In this document: in pieces, positions 1 to 9,803 of the stretch
Numbering within the stretch: the stretch's first letter is position 1
Layout: every line of letters begins with the position of its first letter
NCBI RefSeq assembly: GCF_937958065.1
Contig: NZ_CALFXI010000069.1
Location: 1 to 25,706, forward strand
DNA: 25,706 bases
Direction: 5' to 3'
Origin: an uncultured Steroidobacter sp.
Lineage (GTDB): Bacteria; Pseudomonadota; Gammaproteobacteria; Steroidobacterales; Steroidobacteraceae
Translations under genes and position numbers: made by a program
Notes under the pieces: model-generated
The model's input: only the letters and a program-made list of their open reading frames with translations
Database searches by the model: none
Told to the model about the DNA's origin: nothing

Positions 1-997
1 CGATCAGCATCGTCGCGTACATGAAGAACAGCTGGCCGGTCACCGGCATGCCGGTCGTGAACATGTGGTGGGCCCACACGATGAACGACAGGATGGCGAT
101 CGAGGCGGTCGCGTACACCATCGAGGTGTAGCCGAACAGGCGCTTGCGCGCGAACGCCGGCACGATGTGGCTGACGATGCCGAAGGCCGGCAGGATCATG
201 ATGTAGACCTCGGGGTGACCGAAGAACCAGAAGATGTGCTGGTACATCACCGGGTCGCCGCCGCCGGCCGCTTCGAAGAAGGTCGTGCCGAAGTAGTGGT
301 CGGTCAGCATCATGGTCACGGCGCCCGCGAGCACCGGCATCACGGCGATCAGCAGGTACGCGGTGATCAGCCAGGTCCAGACGAAGATCGGCATCTTCAG
401 CAGGGACATGCCGGGCGCGCGCATGTTCATGATCGTCACGATCACGTTGATGGCGCCCATGATCGAGGAGGCGCCCATCAGGTGGATGGCGAAGATCGTC
501 ATCGGGAAGGCATCGCCGGTCTGTTGTGACAATGGCGGATACATCGTCCAGCCGCCCGCGCCGGCTCCGCCCGGAACGAACAGCGTGCCGATCAGCATCG
601 CGAATGCGAACGGCAGGATCCAGAAGCTGAAGTTGTTCATGCGCGGCAGCGCCATGTCGGGCGCGCCGACCTGCAGCGGGATCATCCAGTTCGCCAGACC
701 GACGAACGCCGGCATGACCGCGCCGAAGATCATGATCAGCGCGTGCATGGTGGTCATCTGATTGAAGAACATCGGATCGACCAGCTGCATGCCGGGCTGG
801 AACAGCTCGGCGCGGATCACCAATGCCATGGTGCCGCCGATGAAGAACATCAGCAGGCTGAACAGCATGTACATCGTGCCGATGTCTTTGTGGTTGGTCG
901 CGAACAGCCAGCGACCGAGGCCCTTGGCCGGGCCGTGATCGTCGTGGTGATCGTGCGCGGCCCCGGCGTGATCGTGATGAGCGTGTGCGTTTGCCAT
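1..997 (-). CDS. ctaD: Cytochrome c oxidase subunit I (aa3 type), 3' end off the left edge
   Basis: This is the heme-copper catalytic subunit of the terminal oxidase in the inner membrane; it reduces O2 and pumps protons. About 332 codons are present and the family is usually about 530, so the C-terminal third lies outside the window. Visible hallmarks are the low-spin heme ligand region MTTMHALIM (H85), the CuB site GHPEVY (H261, with the tyrosine that is cross-linked in this family) and the two CuB histidines in WAHHMF (H310, H311). The ATG has GGAG about 10 bases upstream, inside the end of coxB, and the coxB stop is only 6 bases away, so the two are cotranscribed and probably translationally coupled. 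The first 21 residues are unusually histidine-rich (eight His). Identity is certain; only the missing end is unknown. Confidence 0.96.
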   Translation of the reverse strand, partial: MANAHAHHDHAGAAHDHHDDHGPAKGLGRWLFATNHKDIGTMYMLFSLLMFFIGGTMALVIRAELFQPGMQLVDPMFFNQMTTMHALIMIFGAVMPAFVGLANWMIPLQVGAPDMALPRMNNFSFWILPFAFAMLIGTLFVPGGAGAGGWTMYPPLSQQTGDAFPMTIFAIHLMGASSIMGAINVIVTIMNMRAPGMSLLKMPIFVWTWLITAYLLIAVMPVLAGAVTMMLTDHYFGTTFFEAAGGGDPVMYQHIFWFFGHPEVYIMILPAFGIVSHIVPAFARKRLFGYTSMVYATASIAILSFIVWAHHMFTTGMPVTGQLFFMYATMLI

Positions 998-1003
998 GAT
1001 CTA

Positions 1004-1864
1004 TTACTCCGCGGCAGCGGCCGTCACCGGCGCTGCATTCTCAACTTGGGCGGCAGCGGCGGCGGGAGCGCCACCTTGCTGCTCGGCGAGCCAGCTTTCG
1101 TACTCGGCCTGCGGCTTCACATGCACGACCACCGGCATGAAGCCGTGGTCGCGACCGCACAGCTCGGCGCACTGGCCGCGATAGATTCCAGGCTCATCGG
1201 CGCGGAACCACAGTTCGTTCACGAAGCCCGGGATGGCGTCCTTCTTCATGCCGAAGGCCGGCACCCACCAGGCGTGGATCACGTCGTTCGAAGTCAGCAG
1301 CACGCGCACCTTGGCGCCGACCGGCACCACCAGCGGGTTGTCGACTTCGAGCAGGTAGTTGGGAACCTTGTTCGGATCGATGCCCGAGCCCTTCTGGCGG
1401 GCGGCGTCGCTGTCACGGGCCAGCGTGGAGAAGAACTTCACCTTCTGATCGAGGTACTCGTATTCCCACTTCCACTGGTAGCCGGTGACCTTGATGGTCA
1501 GGTTCGAGTCGCGGGTGTCTTCGATCTTCACCAGCGTGGCGGCCGCCGGGATGGCCATGCCGACCAGGATCGCGACCGGAATGGTGGTCCAGATGATCTC
1601 GGCCTTGGTGCTGTGGTCGAAGGTCGCCGGCACGGCGCCCTCGGAGTGACGGAACTTGACGATGGAGTAGATCATCATGCCGAACACCGCGATGGCGATC
1701 AGCACGCAGACCCAAAGGACCAGCATGTGCAGGCCATGGATGTCGCGACTCAACTCGGTCACGCCGACCGGCATGTTGAGTTCCCATGCCGCCAGCGCCG
1801 CCCCGGAGGGCAAAAACGCTGCCGCCGCTAGTGAACCGGCTGCGGCGTATTTCACGATCTTCAT
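1004..1864 (-). CDS. coxB: Cytochrome c oxidase subunit II
   Basis: This is the membrane-anchored subunit that takes electrons from cytochrome c through the binuclear CuA centre and passes them to CtaD. I start it at the ATG of MKIVKYAA (286 aa); a TTG six codons upstream is in frame but less likely. A signal peptide with a run of alanines ends near AALAA. Two membrane helices follow (about residues 46-68 and 92-112), then a cupredoxin domain. The CuA ligands are all present: H197 in VIHAWW, then C232-x-E234-x-C236-x3-H240-x2-M243. There is no CxxCH motif, so this is not the caa3 fusion type. The C-terminal 25 residues are a low-complexity Ala/Gln tail. It is the first cox gene seen here and lies 122 bases downstream of the DUF2244 gene. 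Confidence 0.96.
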   Translation of the reverse strand: MKIVKYAAAGSLAAAAFLPSGAALAAWELNMPVGVTELSRDIHGLHMLVLWVCVLIAIAVFGMMIYSIVKFRHSEGAVPATFDHSTKAEIIWTTIPVAILVGMAIPAAATLVKIEDTRDSNLTIKVTGYQWKWEYEYLDQKVKFFSTLARDSDAARQKGSGIDPNKVPNYLLEVDNPLVVPVGAKVRVLLTSNDVIHAWWVPAFGMKKDAIPGFVNELWFRADEPGIYRGQCAELCGRDHGFMPVVVHVKPQAEYESWLAEQQGGAPAAAAAQVENAAPVTAAAAE

Positions 1865-1976
1865 TGGCCCTAATGCTCCCAAGTGCTTCGTTCTGCCCGC
1901 GCCCAGGCCCGATTGCGTTCGAGTCGGGCGCGAATCATGCGTGCCGGGCGCCGCGCATCGCGCCCGCAGTTCAACG

Positions 1977-1997
1977 CCGCGCTACCTCATAGCGCGG
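1977..1997 (-). other. Hairpin enclosing the DUF2244 stop codon
   Basis: There is a perfect 8-bp inverted repeat (ccgcgcta and tagcgcgg) with a 5-base loop. The loop contains the stop codon of the DUF2244 gene. There is no T run after the stem in the direction of transcription, so it is not a standard intrinsic terminator. It could stabilise the mRNA end or weakly reduce read-through from DUF2244 into coxB; both roles are inference. Confidence 0.3.
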
Positions 1998-2508
1998 GCG
2001 TTTCGTTCATATTCCCCACCAGCTGCTTTAGACGCACCGCGAGGCTGCGGCGCTCGTCCTCTGTGAGAAACCTGCCCACCTCGCGGGTGCGACCACACGA
2101 CTCCAAGGTGAGTCGGCTGGGATGTAGCGCCGCCGGCGGGGCGTGGAGTGTAACCCTCGCCCAATGTCTAGGAAATACCGATGACTGCACACCACGGCGG
2201 TCCCAGTGTCTGATGATCACCGAGTCCTGGGTCACTGTAATGGTTTCCCGCTCCAGCCCGGAACGCATGGAGGCACGGACCGCCCAGATCAGCAACCCGA
2301 TTTCCAGGCCGGCGAAGGGCAGGATGGGCCAGAACCCGTGGGCGGCGAACAGCAGTGCAACGGTAAAGGTGGGGAGCGCGACCAGGCCGATGAAGATGCG
2401 CGCGGTCTTGGGAGTGAGCGACCGGTGCGGCACGAGCTCGAGCACCCGTTCCGCTGGAGCGGCGTCCGGGGTCGGGCTAGGCGGCGGCAGGTCGGCCCGA
2501 GCGTTCAT
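1987..2508 (-). CDS. DUF2244 family integral membrane protein
   Basis: This is a 173-residue protein of unknown function. After a proline-rich N-terminus, a segment like VLELVPHRSLTPKTAR leads into two closely spaced hydrophobic helices (about residues 36-56 and 60-79), joined by a short HGFWP turn. A soluble C-terminal half follows, with ETITVTQDSVII and a tryptophan-containing strand. That arrangement, two N-terminal helices followed by a beta-rich domain, is what I recall for DUF2244. It lies directly upstream of coxB-ctaD on the same strand. A role in building or tuning the oxidase is a reasonable inference from position only, since I see no metal-binding motif. The ATG at 2508 follows a 66-base gap after bioC. 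Family assignment is from memory of the motif order, not from a search. Confidence 0.8.
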   Translation of the reverse strand: MNARADLPPPSPTPDAAPAERVLELVPHRSLTPKTARIFIGLVALPTFTVALLFAAHGFWPILPFAGLEIGLLIWAVRASMRSGLERETITVTQDSVIIRHWDRRGVQSSVFPRHWARVTLHAPPAALHPSRLTLESCGRTREVGRFLTEDERRSLAVRLKQLVGNMNETPAL

Positions 2509-2574
2509 CGTATAGATACTTTCGTCAAAGCGCCGTGCTTTCGTTGCTTTTGCTACCAGAGGATTTCGAAAAGG

Positions 2575-3447
2575 TTAACGTTTCATCCGGGTCAAACTGC
2601 TCACCGGAATGCGCACTTCGGCCCCGGTTTGGGCCCGAGGACGGACCTCGCCAGCCCAGGCATGACCGTAGACCACTTCCACCGAGACCGGTAGTGCGGC
2701 CTGTTCCGTAGCCGGACGGACGGCCTGCCGTAGGGACTCGAGCCTGCCTCTCGGCGTCAGTCCGCGCGCCCGGCCATGGGCCAGGTTGTGCGAGCCCAGG
2801 GCTGTCAGCTCGTGGAGCAACGCGTCGAGGTCGGGGAAAGTTACGGTCAGGCGCTCGGTGTCCATCACCGGCTCGGCCAGCCCCGCTCGCATCAGGGCAT
2901 CCCCCAGGTCATGCATGTCGATGAACCGATGCACGTGGGGGTGAGCGTCGATTTTGCGCCAGCCTTCGCGCAATTCGCGCAAAGTGTCCGGGCCGAGGGT
3001 GGCGAAGGTGAGCAGTCCACCCGGCTGCAGGACCCGGCGGATTTCCTGGAACACGGCGTCCGGGTCGTGACACCACTCCAGCATCAGGTTGCTGAAGACC
3101 AGCTGCGCGCTGGCGTCCTTGATCGGCAGTCGATGCGCATCCGCGGCGACCCGATGGAATCTGCGCAACCAGCTTTGCCGTCGATCCGCTTCGACCAGCA
3201 TGCCGGGCGCCAGGTCGAGCGCGACGACTTCGGCGCTTTTGTAGCGCTGCTTGAGCGCCTTGCTCGCGTGGCCGGTGCCAGCGCCCAGATCGAGCACCAG
3301 CTTGGGCTGGAGCTTTACGAAGTCGAGCCGTTCGAGCAGCCGACTGCGGATTTCGGTCGGCACGACGGCTGCGGCGTCGTAAGTGCTCGCGGCCTTGTCG
3401 AAGGATCGTCTGACAGCGGCAGGATCGAGGTAGAACTCATCGGGCAT
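2575..3447 (-). CDS. bioC: Malonyl-[acyl-carrier protein] O-methyltransferase, biotin synthesis
   Basis: BioC uses S-adenosylmethionine to methylate the free carboxyl of malonyl-ACP, so that fatty acid synthesis can build the pimeloyl chain of biotin. I start it at the ATG of MPDEFYLDP (290 aa, somewhat longer than the roughly 250 of E. coli BioC); an in-frame GTG 13 codons earlier falls within the hairpin-bearing gap and is less likely. Class I methyltransferase features are clear: the N-terminal RRSFDKAASTYD segment typical of BioC, the SAM-binding loop LDLGAGTG near residues 53-60, an acidic strand end (VALDLAP), and NLMLEWCHD followed by LQPGG. It lies 83 bases downstream of bioB on the same strand, which supports BioC over another SAM methyltransferase. 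Confidence 0.9.
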   Translation of the reverse strand: MPDEFYLDPAAVRRSFDKAASTYDAAAVVPTEIRSRLLERLDFVKLQPKLVLDLGAGTGHASKALKQRYKSAEVVALDLAPGMLVEADRRQSWLRRFHRVAADAHRLPIKDASAQLVFSNLMLEWCHDPDAVFQEIRRVLQPGGLLTFATLGPDTLRELREGWRKIDAHPHVHRFIDMHDLGDALMRAGLAEPVMDTERLTVTFPDLDALLHELTALGSHNLAHGRARGLTPRGRLESLRQAVRPATEQAALPVSVEVVYGHAWAGEVRPRAQTGAEVRIPVSSLTRMKR

Positions 3448-3491
3448 GGGGCGAAGGATATCGCGCTTTGCGCTCGCGCCCCTCACGCCGG

Positions 3492-3512
3492 CCCTCTCCC
3501 AGCGGGAGAGGG
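3492..3512. repeat. REP-like inverted repeat between bioB and bioC
   Basis: A perfect 9-bp inverted repeat (ccctctccc and gggagaggg) surrounds a 3-base loop, agc. Similar ccctctccc palindromes are scattered between genes in many high-GC gammaproteobacteria, so this is probably a member of an interspersed repeat family rather than a site specific to biotin genes. No T run follows the stem on either strand, so it is not a plain terminator. Confidence 0.5.
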
Positions 3513-3530
3513 AGTGCTCTCTTTACTGGA

Positions 3531-4595
3531 TCAATTCGCCAGCGCGTGCTGGTGCTGGTCGGCCGGGCGCGAGCAGGTCGGTGCACTTTGCTCCGCGAGC
3601 GGCTCGGGCGTGATGCCGAGCTTGGCGAACAGCTGGCGGTCCTTGTCCTCCTCGGGATTCTCGGTCGTCAGCAGTTTGTCGCCGTAGAAAATCGAGTTCG
3701 CGCCCGCCAGGAACGCCAGCGCCTGGGTTTCATCGCTCATGCCCGAGCGGCCCGCCGACAAGCGCACGTGCGCCTTGGGCATCAACAGCCTCGCAACGGC
3801 GATCACGCGCACGAAATCCAGCCCGTCCGGCTTTTCCGCGCCATACAGCGGCGTGCCCGGCACCTGCATGAGCTGATTGATCGGCACGCTGTCCGGATGT
3901 TGAGGCAGCGTCGCCAGCGTGTGCAGCAGCTCCGCGCGGTCCTGTTCCTTCTCGCCCAGGCCGAGAATGCCGCCGCAACACACGTTGATGCCCGCGTTGC
4001 GCACGGCTTCGAGCGTATCCAGGCGATCCTGATAGGTGCGCGTCGTGATCACCTTCTTATAGTGAGACTCGGACGTGTCGAGATTGTGGTTGTAGTAATC
4101 CAGGCCCGCGTCCTTGAGCTGATGCGCCTGTTCCGGCGTCAGCATGCCCAGTGTCACGCAGGTCTCCATGCCCATCGCGCGCACGCCCTTGATCATCTCG
4201 ACGATCTGCGCGAGCTGCTTGGGCTTCGGGCTGCGATACGCCGCGCCCATGCAGAAGCGAGTGGCGCCATTCGCCTTAGCGGCGCGCGCCTTCTCCATCA
4301 CGTCGCCGAGATCCATCAAGGGCTCGGACTTCAGGCCGGTCTCGAAACGGATGCTCTGCGAGCAGTAGGAGCAGTCCTCGGGGCAGGCGCCGGTCTTGAT
4401 CGACAGCAGCGTGCTGATCTGCACCTGGTTGGGATCGAAGTACAGCCGGTGCACCCGTTGCGCGTGGTAGATCAGATCGGAGAACGGCAGCGCGAACAGC
4501 TCGCGCACCTCGTCCAAGGTCCAGTCGGTGCGTACGGCACCCAGACGATCGACCAGCGTAGCGCTGCGGACGGCGTCGGAACGGGTCATTTCCAC
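3531..4595 (-). CDS. bioB: Biotin synthase
   Basis: BioB is the radical SAM enzyme that inserts sulfur into dethiobiotin in the last step of biotin synthesis. The radical SAM cluster motif CPEDCSYC is intact (C71, C75, C78 with the start used here). The residues expected to hold the auxiliary [2Fe-2S] cluster are also visible: the cysteines in RFCMGAAYR, METCVTLG and INVCCGGI, and the arginine in VRLSAGR. YNHNLDTS, TYQDRLDTL and GANSIFYGDKLLTT are family signatures. I prefer the GTG at 4595 because GAGG sits 6 bases upstream; an ATG two codons later and a TTG seven codons earlier are alternatives. The C-terminal tail after residue 335 is short and Gln/His-rich. No bioF, bioH, bioA or bioD lies next to it in this window. 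Confidence 0.95.
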   Translation of the reverse strand: MEMTRSDAVRSATLVDRLGAVRTDWTLDEVRELFALPFSDLIYHAQRVHRLYFDPNQVQISTLLSIKTGACPEDCSYCSQSIRFETGLKSEPLMDLGDVMEKARAAKANGATRFCMGAAYRSPKPKQLAQIVEMIKGVRAMGMETCVTLGMLTPEQAHQLKDAGLDYYNHNLDTSESHYKKVITTRTYQDRLDTLEAVRNAGINVCCGGILGLGEKEQDRAELLHTLATLPQHPDSVPINQLMQVPGTPLYGAEKPDGLDFVRVIAVARLLMPKAHVRLSAGRSGMSDETQALAFLAGANSIFYGDKLLTTENPEEDKDRQLFAKLGITPEPLAEQSAPTCSRPADQHQHALAN

Positions 4596-4730
4596 GGCAA
4601 ACCTCACGTTATTCAAGCGCTGCGCGGCGGCTCGAAGGCGCCAGGCTCTGGTTCAGCCACGCAGGGATCAGTCACTACCGACTGAATGCTGGCGGGAAGT
4701 ATTCGTGGCGGCCGGGAAGCCTGTCAACCG

Positions 4731-5459
4731 ATGCTGGGAACCGTAGTCGACATTATCGAGCGGCTGGCCGCCGTGGCCGCGAACGGCCTGTGGCCGCCGC
4801 GCTGTGCGCTTTGCGGTCAGTCCGGCCAGCAGAAGCTCGATCTTTGCGCCGGCTGCCAGGCGGATCTGCCGCTCAACGACAACGCCTGCGAGCACTGCGC
4901 GGAGCCATTGCCCGTTCACTCGAGCCTTGCGCTGTGTGGCCGTTGCCTGCAGCGACCGCCTGTGTTCGATGCCTGCGTTGCGCCGTTTCGTTACGCATTT
5001 CCTGTCGATCGCATGATCCAGGCGCTGAAGTATCGCCGCGAGCTCGTGCACGGACGCGTCCTCGGCCAGCTCCTGGCGCAGCATCTTTCCCGACGACAAA
5101 CGCGGCCCGAGCTGGTCATTCCCGTACCGCTCGGCCTCGCGCGTTATCGCGAGCGTGGTTTCAATCAAGCGCGCGAGCTCGCACTGCCCGTGTGCAAAGC
5201 GCTCGGACTGACATTGAACAGCCAGCTGATCGTGCGTCGGCGCGAGACTCAGGAACAAGCGTCGCTGGATCGTAATGAACGACTCAAAAACACCCGGCAC
5301 GCATTCGCGTTGACGGCGCCGCTGAAGGCGCGACACGTCGCGATCGTCGATGACGTCGTCACGACCGGCAGCACCAGCAACGAAATCTCGAAAGTGCTGC
5401 GCGCGGCCGGTGCGCAGTGGATCGAAGTCTGGGCAATTGCTCGCGCTGAACGGAAATGA
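4731..5459 (+). CDS. comF: ComF/GntX family phosphoribosyltransferase-like protein
   Basis: This belongs to the ComF family, which is linked to DNA uptake in competent bacteria; the biochemical activity is not settled. The N-terminal part carries four CxxC pairs (CALC, CAGC, CEHC, CGRC, between residues 25 and 72), a probable zinc-binding region. The C-terminal part is a type I phosphoribosyltransferase fold with the PRPP loop VDDVVTTGST (206-215), preceded by the family blocks LKYRRE, VPVPLG-like VIPVPLGL and RYRERGFNQA. I chose the second ATG (242 aa), because the segment before the first zinc pair then has the usual length; an ATG 45 bases earlier is possible. It is divergent from bioB, and the roughly 135 bases between them show no clear sigma70 boxes or a BirA-type operator by eye. 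Confidence 0.88.
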   Translation: MLGTVVDIIERLAAVAANGLWPPRCALCGQSGQQKLDLCAGCQADLPLNDNACEHCAEPLPVHSSLALCGRCLQRPPVFDACVAPFRYAFPVDRMIQALKYRRELVHGRVLGQLLAQHLSRRQTRPELVIPVPLGLARYRERGFNQARELALPVCKALGLTLNSQLIVRRRETQEQASLDRNERLKNTRHAFALTAPLKARHVAIVDDVVTTGSTSNEISKVLRAAGAQWIEVWAIARAERK

Positions 5460-5461
5460 CG

Positions 5462-6901
5462 TCAGCGGAACGTGTATTCGAGCACGATGCCGATGAACAC
5501 CGACATGCCGAAATAATTGTTGTTGAGGAATGCCTTGAAACACTCCTCGGGCTGGCGCTTGCGAATCAGGAACTGCTGATACAGGGCAAACAGGGCCGCG
5601 AATGCCAGCCCCAGGCCGTACCACAGGCCCAGCTGCATCTCGTGTCCGATCAGCCACAGGCCCAGCAACGTCATCAGCTGCATGATGCCGATGATAAAAC
5701 GATCGGCGTCGCCGAACAGAATGGCGCTGGAGCGAATCCCGAGTTTCCTGTCGTCCTCGCGATCCACCATCGCGTACATCGTGTCGTACGCGACCGTCCA
5801 CAACAGACCTGCCATGAACATCACGATCGCGGCGCGCGGCACGGCGTTGGTCTGTGCCGCGTATGCCATCGGCACTGACCAGGTGAATGCGATGCCGAGA
5901 TAGGCCTGCGGCATGGGAAAGAAACGCTTGAAGAAGGGATAAGTGATCACCAGCACGCCACCGACCAGCGTCAGCAGTTGCGCGAGCTGATTGAGCGTCA
6001 ATGCCAGGCCCAACGCCATCAAACCCAATCCCGCGCACAGCGCGATTGCTTCCAGCGGATCGACGGCACCGGTGACCAGTGGCCGATCTTTGGTGCGCTT
6101 CACGTGGCCATCGAAGTTTCGATCCGCGAAATCGTTGATGGCACAGCCAGCGGATCGAGTGAGCACGGTGCCGAGCACGAACACGATGAATACGTGCGGG
6201 TCCGGTTTGCCGCCCGAGGACAGCCACAAGGCCCAGAGCACTGGCCACAACAGCAGCCAGATACCGATAGGTTTATTCAGGCGCGTGAGCGCCGCGTACG
6301 CACGCAACTTCGCAGCCGCACCGGGCAGGAGCTCGGTGACGAAAGTCGTGGCGGTGATCTTGTGACCGAGCCAATGCAGACGCTGGCGGATCGGCACCAG
6401 CGGTTGCGGTCGGCGGAGTTGCTCGATGTCCGGCGGCGGCTCGGGCATCTTCGACGCTTGCGCCGAGCCTGCGGTCGTCACTGGCGCGGCAGCCATCATC
6501 GCGACAGTTTTGATGTAGTCGCCTTGAGAGGCTGCGGGACCAGGCGCAGTCGCGGTCGAGCCTGGCGCTTTCGGTGCATCGACGAGAGATGAACTCGCGC
6601 CAGAGGTGGGCGCTACTTGCGTCGGCTCGCTCGGCGGCGGTGACGCAGGCGATGCTGATGTCCTGGAGTTCGCGTCATGTGATGACGGCGTCGCGGCGGT
6701 CTTGGCGAGATCCTGCGGTGTCGGTGTCGCCGGGATCACATGCAGCGGCTGGGTCTTGTCCAGATTGTGTTTGCTCGCGGGCGATGCGGGCGCTACCGGC
6801 TTCAGCAGTTCCATCTGCGCAGGCGGCGGCTTCGGCGCGGCTGGCGTTGCGTCCAGCGGCTGCGTCTTGTCCGGGTGATGCGCGTTCTGTGAATCTGCCA
6901 C
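5462..6901 (-). CDS. ubiA: 4-hydroxybenzoate polyprenyltransferase with a long disordered N-terminal extension
   Basis: UbiA attaches the polyprenyl tail to 4-hydroxybenzoate in the inner membrane during ubiquinone synthesis. Residues about 200-479 are a complete UbiA domain: LTRLNKPIGIWLLLWP, the first Mg-pyrophosphate motif NDFAD (256-260), DGHVKRTKDRPL, the second acidic motif in YDTMYAMVDREDD, and about eight membrane helices. Residues 1-190 are an addition absent from E. coli UbiA. They are rich in Pro, Ala, Ser and Thr, and DKTQPL occurs twice (11-16 and 48-53) with a related YIKTVAM at 129-135. The GTG start is 12 bases after the recG stop with AGG just upstream, which suggests translational coupling to recG and supports the long form. 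Shorter starts at internal ATGs (codons 30, 134, 152) cannot be excluded. Confidence 0.93.
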   Translation of the reverse strand: MADSQNAHHPDKTQPLDATPAAPKPPPAQMELLKPVAPASPASKHNLDKTQPLHVIPATPTPQDLAKTAATPSSHDANSRTSASPASPPPSEPTQVAPTSGASSSLVDAPKAPGSTATAPGPAASQGDYIKTVAMMAAAPVTTAGSAQASKMPEPPPDIEQLRRPQPLVPIRQRLHWLGHKITATTFVTELLPGAAAKLRAYAALTRLNKPIGIWLLLWPVLWALWLSSGGKPDPHVFIVFVLGTVLTRSAGCAINDFADRNFDGHVKRTKDRPLVTGAVDPLEAIALCAGLGLMALGLALTLNQLAQLLTLVGGVLVITYPFFKRFFPMPQAYLGIAFTWSVPMAYAAQTNAVPRAAIVMFMAGLLWTVAYDTMYAMVDREDDRKLGIRSSAILFGDADRFIIGIMQLMTLLGLWLIGHEMQLGLWYGLGLAFAALFALYQQFLIRKRQPEECFKAFLNNNYFGMSVFIGIVLEYTFR

Positions 6902-6913
6902 GAGCCTGACCGT

Positions 6914-9043
<2,130 letters not shown>

Positions 9044-9437
9044 TCACATGCAAGTGTACGGCACCGAGATTGAATCGGCTTCCACTGCCGCTGGGTGCGG
9101 CCGAAGAGGTTTTGCAGGGGGAGAGAAAGCGCGAGTGCGCTCGAATCCAAGTGAGGTTTCGCGGCGGTTGCATCGGGAGTTCTCCCGGCAAATGAATCCA
9201 CCCAGGGATGGTGGTGCACTAGCAGCCAAAAACCGCGGCGATGCCTTGTCCGTCGAGGAGGGTGTACATAGATGTGCGCTCTGAGCCACCAACCGAATTC
9301 ACCGACGTTTCAGCGACCGCTGTCGGGGGTGAAGTCTCCTTCAGGCAAATGGAGTCCATCCACGGAAGTTTTCCACCAGCAGCCACAAGGGCTGGGCGGT
9401 GAACCTCAGCGAAAGGACTGCTTCGCTCCGCCCGGCA

Positions 9438-9461
9438 AGGGTGTACATGGATGTACGCCCT
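9438..9461. repeat. CATGGATG-centred palindrome of array copy 2
   Basis: Arms agggtgtacat and atgtacgccct flank a GG spacer. All eleven positions can pair if one G-U pair is allowed in plus-strand RNA. Equivalent sites lie at 9259-9282 (three G-U pairs in plus-strand RNA, no mismatch), 9608-9631 (one G-U and one A-C mismatch) and 9782-9803 (perfect). Confidence 0.75.
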
Positions 9462-9578
9462 GAGCCACCAGCCGACTCAACCGAGTTTCAGCGTGGCTGT
9501 CGGGGTGAAGTCTCCTCCGGGCAAATGGAGCCACGGACCTTTTCCACTAGCAGCCACAAGGGCTGGGCGGTGAACCTC

Positions 9579-9597
9579 AGCGAAGGACTGCTTCGCT
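9579..9597. repeat. Second hairpin of the array module (copy 2)
   Basis: Arms agcgaag and cttcgct surround a 5-base loop. Equivalents are 9408-9427 and 9754-9772. Each is followed by a 9-10 base spacer beginning ccgcc and then by the CATGGATG palindrome, so the two hairpins form a module of fixed spacing. Confidence 0.6.
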
Positions 9598-9781
9598 CCG
9601 CCGGGCAAGGGTGTACATGGATGCACGCCCTGAGCCACCAGCCGACTCAACCGAGTTTCAGCGGTGGCTGTCGGGGGGAAGTGTCCTCCCGGCAAATGGA
9701 TCCAACAGGGACGTTGGTCCATTAGCAGCTACAGGGGCTCGGCGGTGTCTTCCAGCGAAGCACTGCTTCGCTCCGCCGAGC

Positions 9782-9803
9782 GGGTGTACATGGATGTACA
9801 CCC
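9782..9803. repeat. Perfect CATGGATG-centred palindrome, last array copy
   Basis: Perfect 10-base arms, gggtgtacat and atgtacaccc, are separated by GG. It is the best-preserved copy, and it ends the array on the ridA side. No T run follows on either strand. Confidence 0.75.

Noticed and set aside
4596..4730. BirA operator between bioB and comF
   Set aside because: No pair of TTGTAAACC/GGTTTACAA-like half-sites is visible.
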